From DATGQT01 sp033720695 (GTDB lineage: Bacteria > Bacteroidota > Rhodothermia > Rhodothermales > Rubricoccaceae), in contig JAWWCA010000020.1 of NCBI GenBank assembly GCA_033720695.1, positions 1-24,575 on the forward strand: a DNA stretch of 24,575 nucleotides, given 5' to 3'. The notes under the pieces are model-generated. The model did not search any database and was not told where the DNA came from. It saw only the letters and a program-made list of their open reading frames with translations. Made by a program: the position numbers and the translations under genes. This document shows, piece by piece, positions 22,026 to 24,575 of this stretch; the first letter of the stretch is position 1, and each line of letters opens with the position of its first letter.

Positions 22026-23111
22026 ATGCATCGCGTAGAGGCAGCTCAGAACGGCACCGTCAGTGCGAGCGGGCGCCCCCTCCGGGTGAACCTGCTCGGG
22101 CGGCGCAAGGGGTTCGGCATGCAGCGGAGCATGGCGCTGCTGGGAAGCGCCCTCGCAGCCGCGGGGTGCCGGATCTCCTTCAACGGGCTGAGCGCGTCGG
22201 TCGAGAGCCGGGTGCTGCACAACGACCGCAGGCCGATCCGCGTGGCCCGGCGGCACGTGGCGAAGGCCCTGTCGGCGGTCCGCGGCCCGCTCTTCGACGT
22301 GTGCGTCCACATGGAGCGCGTCGACGACGGCTGGATGGGTGTGGCGCCGGTGCACTGCGTCGTCCCGAACCCCGAGCACTTCGGGGAGGAGAGCGTCGCC
22401 TGGCTCTCGGAGATGGACCACGTGCTGTGCAAGACCCTCCACACCCAGGAGGTGTTCAGCGGGCGCGGCGTCGACACCCACTACATCGGGTTCACGAGCC
22501 ACGACCTGTACCGCCCCGGCATCCGGAAGACCTACGACACCTTCTTCCACCTCGCGGGCAAGAGCCCCGCGAAGGGGACTGAGGCGCTCGTGGCCGTCTG
22601 GGCTCGCCACCCCGAGTGGCCCACCCTCACGATTGTGCAGGACCCCCGCCGCGCTCCTGCCATCGACCTCCCCAACGTCGAGCACCGGACGGAGTACCTC
22701 GAGAACGAGGCGCTCATCGCGCTCCAGAACCGCCACGGCGTCCACCTCTGCCCCTCCCGCGTCGAGGGGTTCGGGCACTACATCAACGAGGCGATGGGGT
22801 GCGGCGCCGTCGTCCTGACGACGGCGGCCCCGCCCATGAACGAGCTCGTCGGGGAAGACCGGGGGGTCCTCGTGGACTACGCCCACGCCCGGCCCATCCA
22901 GCAGGGGACGAGCTACGAGGTGGACCACGCCGACCTGGAGGCGAAGATCGAGGGGCTCATCCAGACCAGCGCCGAGGAGAAGCAGCGCCTGGGCGAGCGG
23001 GCGCGGGCGTGGTTCCTGGAGAACGACGCCGCCTTCCGGCGCCGCGTTGCCGCCGTCGTCCGGGACGTCCTCGCCCGGCCCATGACCGTCCCCGCGTCGC
23101 CGCGCCCGTAG
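22026..23111 (+). CDS. GT-B glycosyltransferase (GT4-like)
   Basis: The 361-aa protein begins LRVNLLGRRKGFGMQRSMAL, an N-terminal Rossmann strand-loop-helix. FFHLAGKSPAKGTEALV marks the second domain start with a donor-phosphate-binding Lys. CPSRVEGFGHYINEAMGCG carries the EX7E pair E247/E255 of retaining GT4 enzymes. It is likely a cytoplasmic enzyme adding a sugar to the lipid-linked repeat unit; donor unknown. Central strings HVLCKTLHTQEVF and YIGFTSHD may be useful for locating its subfamily. It lies 43 bases after the PRTase-HAD gene and 36 before the second flippase gene. Confidence 0.87.
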   Translation: MHRVEAAQNGTVSASGRPLRVNLLGRRKGFGMQRSMALLGSALAAAGCRISFNGLSASVESRVLHNDRRPIRVARRHVAKALSAVRGPLFDVCVHMERVDDGWMGVAPVHCVVPNPEHFGEESVAWLSEMDHVLCKTLHTQEVFSGRGVDTHYIGFTSHDLYRPGIRKTYDTFFHLAGKSPAKGTEALVAVWARHPEWPTLTIVQDPRRAPAIDLPNVEHRTEYLENEALIALQNRHGVHLCPSRVEGFGHYINEAMGCGAVVLTTAAPPMNELVGEDRGVLVDYAHARPIQQGTSYEVDHADLEAKIEGLIQTSAEEKQRLGERARAWFLENDAAFRRRVAAVVRDVLARPMTVPASPRP

Positions 23112-23147
23112 CGCGGGCCCCGTCGGTCCTCCCGCCATGCCCCGGAC

Positions 23148-24530
23148 ATGCGCTTCCTCGACCCCCTGCTCCGCCCGCTCCGCCGACGGCTCGACGGCGA
23201 GCTCCGGGTCCTCGCGAAGAACAGCTCGTGGGTCTTCCTCGCCAACGCGTTCCGCACCCTCCTCGCGTTCGCGAAGTCGGTCGTCATCGCGCGCGGCCTC
23301 GGCGTCGAGCTCTACGGCACCTTCGTGCTCGTCCTCGCCTTCGTCATGACGACGCAGGAGTTCTTCAACCTCAACCTCGGGACGGCCGTGATCAAGTTCG
23401 GGGCGGACTACCGCGGCGAGAACCGGCTCGACAAGCTCGTCGCCCTCGCGAAGGCGAGCGTCGTCGCCTGTGCCGGGCTCGCCGTCCTGTCCGTGCTCGC
23501 CGTCGCCGCCGTCACCGCCGTCGCCTACGACACCCTGGTCGGCGCCCCGGGCCTGGAGCGCTACGTCCTGCTCTTCGCCGCCGTCGGCAGCCTCACCTTC
23601 TTCGACTCCGTGAGCACGGGGCTGCTCCGGCTCTTCTACCGGTTCCGCCTGAACTCGCTCGTGCAGATGACGACGGCCGTCATCGACTTCGTGTTCGTGG
23701 CGGCCGTCTTGCTCCTCTTTCCGCACCAGCTCGAGCCGTTCCTCCTCGCGATGATCGTCGCCAAGCTCCTCGACAGCGGCGTGGTCAACGGCGCGGCGCT
23801 CTGGGAGATGTGGGGGGAGCTGAAGGGGAGCCGCCGGGCCCCCGTCCGGCTCCTCCGCGAGGACCGGCGGACGATCACCACCTTCGTGCTGAGCAACTCC
23901 GGGAGCCGGACGCTCAAGACGCTGATGGACCGGGGCGACGTCCTCCTCCTCGGCGCGCTCTCGTCCTCGCAGCAGGTCGGCCTCTACGACATCGCGAAGA
24001 AGCTCGCGGCCGTCGTGCTCCGCTTCACCGACCCCCTCGTGAGCTCCATCTTCCCCCAGATCTCGCGGCTCCTGGCGGAGCGGCGGATCGGCGAGGTGCG
24101 GCAGATGCTCAAGAAGCTCACGGTGGGCGTGGGGAGCGCGGCCCTGCCGGTGCTGGTGGCGGCCTACTTCCTCGGCGAGCGGGCGATGGTGACCCTCTAC
24201 GGCCGCGAGTTCGCGCCGGGCGGCGACGTGTTCGTCGTGCACCTCGCCTCGATGCTCTTCGCCGCGACCATCTTCTGGGGGCTCCCGCTCATCCACAGCC
24301 TCAACCTCATCACCGAGCGGCTCCGGATCACCGCCCTCATGATGGTGGTCGGGGCGGTCGTGGGCTACGCGGTGGCGCCGGCCTACGGCGCGGTCGGCAT
24401 GGCGGCGACGCTGCTGTTCGTCAAGGTCACGATCTCGGGCGACATGCTGCTGCGGGCCCACCGCAAGATGGGCCGGATGCAGGCGGCGCCCGTGCCAGAA
24501 ATCGCCGTCGCCGGCGGGGGGGAGCGATGA
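23148..24530 (+). CDS. wzx: Wzx-type oligosaccharide-lipid flippase (second copy)
   Basis: The 460-aa polytopic membrane protein starts at ATG 23148 and aligns along its whole length with the protein at 17139: NSSWVFLAN, VIKFGADYRGENRLDKLVAL at residue 81 against 82, TGLLRLFYRF, FPHQLEPF, LLLGAL and YDIAKKLAAVVLRFTDPL. Gene lengths differ by one codon. It is a complete flippase with no sign of decay. Two paralogs in one cluster suggest either two different repeat units or two joined loci. The final ATGA overlaps the next start codon. Confidence 0.9.
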   Translation: MRFLDPLLRPLRRRLDGELRVLAKNSSWVFLANAFRTLLAFAKSVVIARGLGVELYGTFVLVLAFVMTTQEFFNLNLGTAVIKFGADYRGENRLDKLVALAKASVVACAGLAVLSVLAVAAVTAVAYDTLVGAPGLERYVLLFAAVGSLTFFDSVSTGLLRLFYRFRLNSLVQMTTAVIDFVFVAAVLLLFPHQLEPFLLAMIVAKLLDSGVVNGAALWEMWGELKGSRRAPVRLLREDRRTITTFVLSNSGSRTLKTLMDRGDVLLLGALSSSQQVGLYDIAKKLAAVVLRFTDPLVSSIFPQISRLLAERRIGEVRQMLKKLTVGVGSAALPVLVAAYFLGERAMVTLYGREFAPGGDVFVVHLASMLFAATIFWGLPLIHSLNLITERLRITALMMVVGAVVGYAVAPAYGAVGMAATLLFVKVTISGDMLLRAHRKMGRMQAAPVPEIAVAGGGER

Positions 24531-24575
24531 GGATCCTCTACCTGACGCACTTCGACCCGCTGCGCCCGACGACGA
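24527..24575 (+). CDS. Start of a further gene, possibly a GT-B glycosyltransferase (cut by window end)
   Basis: The ATG at 24527 overlaps the preceding TGA. The 16 visible codons give MRILYLTHFDPLRPTT, a hydrophobic strand then a loop, as at the start of many GT4-type glycosyltransferases. This is too short to assign firmly, but overlap with the flippase gene makes it a real start. Confidence 0.5.
   Translation, partial: MRILYLTHFDPLRPTT

Noticed and set aside
21927..24461. Antisense open frame of 844 codons opposite the GT-B and second flippase genes
   Set aside because: It is highly charged, His/Glu/Arg-rich and low in complexity, and mirrors verified plus-strand genes.
1..24575. CRISPR arrays, insertion sequences, phage or toxin-antitoxin genes
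   Set aside because: No spaced repeats, transposase motifs, terminal inverted repeats or related proteins were seen on either strand.

Overview
The window is very GC-rich, gene-dense on the plus strand, and is best read as part of an exopolysaccharide or capsule locus from a high-GC member of the Bacteroidota/Rhodothermota group (Rubricoccus/Rubrivirga/Salinibacter-like). The main taxonomic clue is the protein at 4479-5237, which ends in a type A C-terminal sorting domain of the type IX secretion system. Weak or absent Shine-Dalgarno sequences and TAnnTTTG-like promoter elements agree with this. The taxonomic call is an inference.

Left part (1-5.2 kb): a 5'-truncated HPr-kinase-like P-loop protein, a soluble NarX/DegS-type histidine kinase, a NarL/FixJ-type response regulator, a PqqD-like two-domain protein and a small type IX-secreted protein. 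Middle part (5.6-12.5 kb): a Wzc-type tyrosine autokinase/chain-length regulator, a short SLBB-domain export protein, a nucleotidyltransferase of the NTP_transf_5 type and a large secreted right-handed beta-helix protein with a PKD domain and two C-terminal GWN-type repeats. The HprK-like, PqqD-like and NTP_transf_5 proteins form a trio seen together at other envelope polysaccharide loci; its function is unknown.

Right part (12.9-24.6 kb): a compact biosynthetic run. It holds a WlbA/WlbB/WlbC set for a UDP-2,3-diacetamido-2,3-dideoxy-glucuronate type sugar, a WbpP-like 4-epimerase, a Wzx flippase, a GT2 glycosyltransferase, an AlgD-like GDP-mannose 6-dehydrogenase, a fused phosphoribosyltransferase-HAD phosphatase, a GT-B glycosyltransferase, a second paralogous Wzx and the first 16 codons of another gene. 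Several genes overlap or nearly abut (18524/18526, 20957/20960, 24527/24530), so translational coupling is likely.

Together the genes suggest a Wzx/Wzy-type pathway making an acidic polysaccharide from an amino-uronic acid, possibly mannuronate and possibly ribofuranose. No Wzy polymerase, initiating phosphoglycosyltransferase, full Wza or Wzb phosphatase lies in the window. The most interesting item is the PRTase-HAD fusion at 20957-21982, which has the two activities needed to install ribofuranose from PRPP but appears to use a canonical type I PRTase domain. No rRNA, tRNA, CRISPR array, insertion sequence or phage gene was seen.
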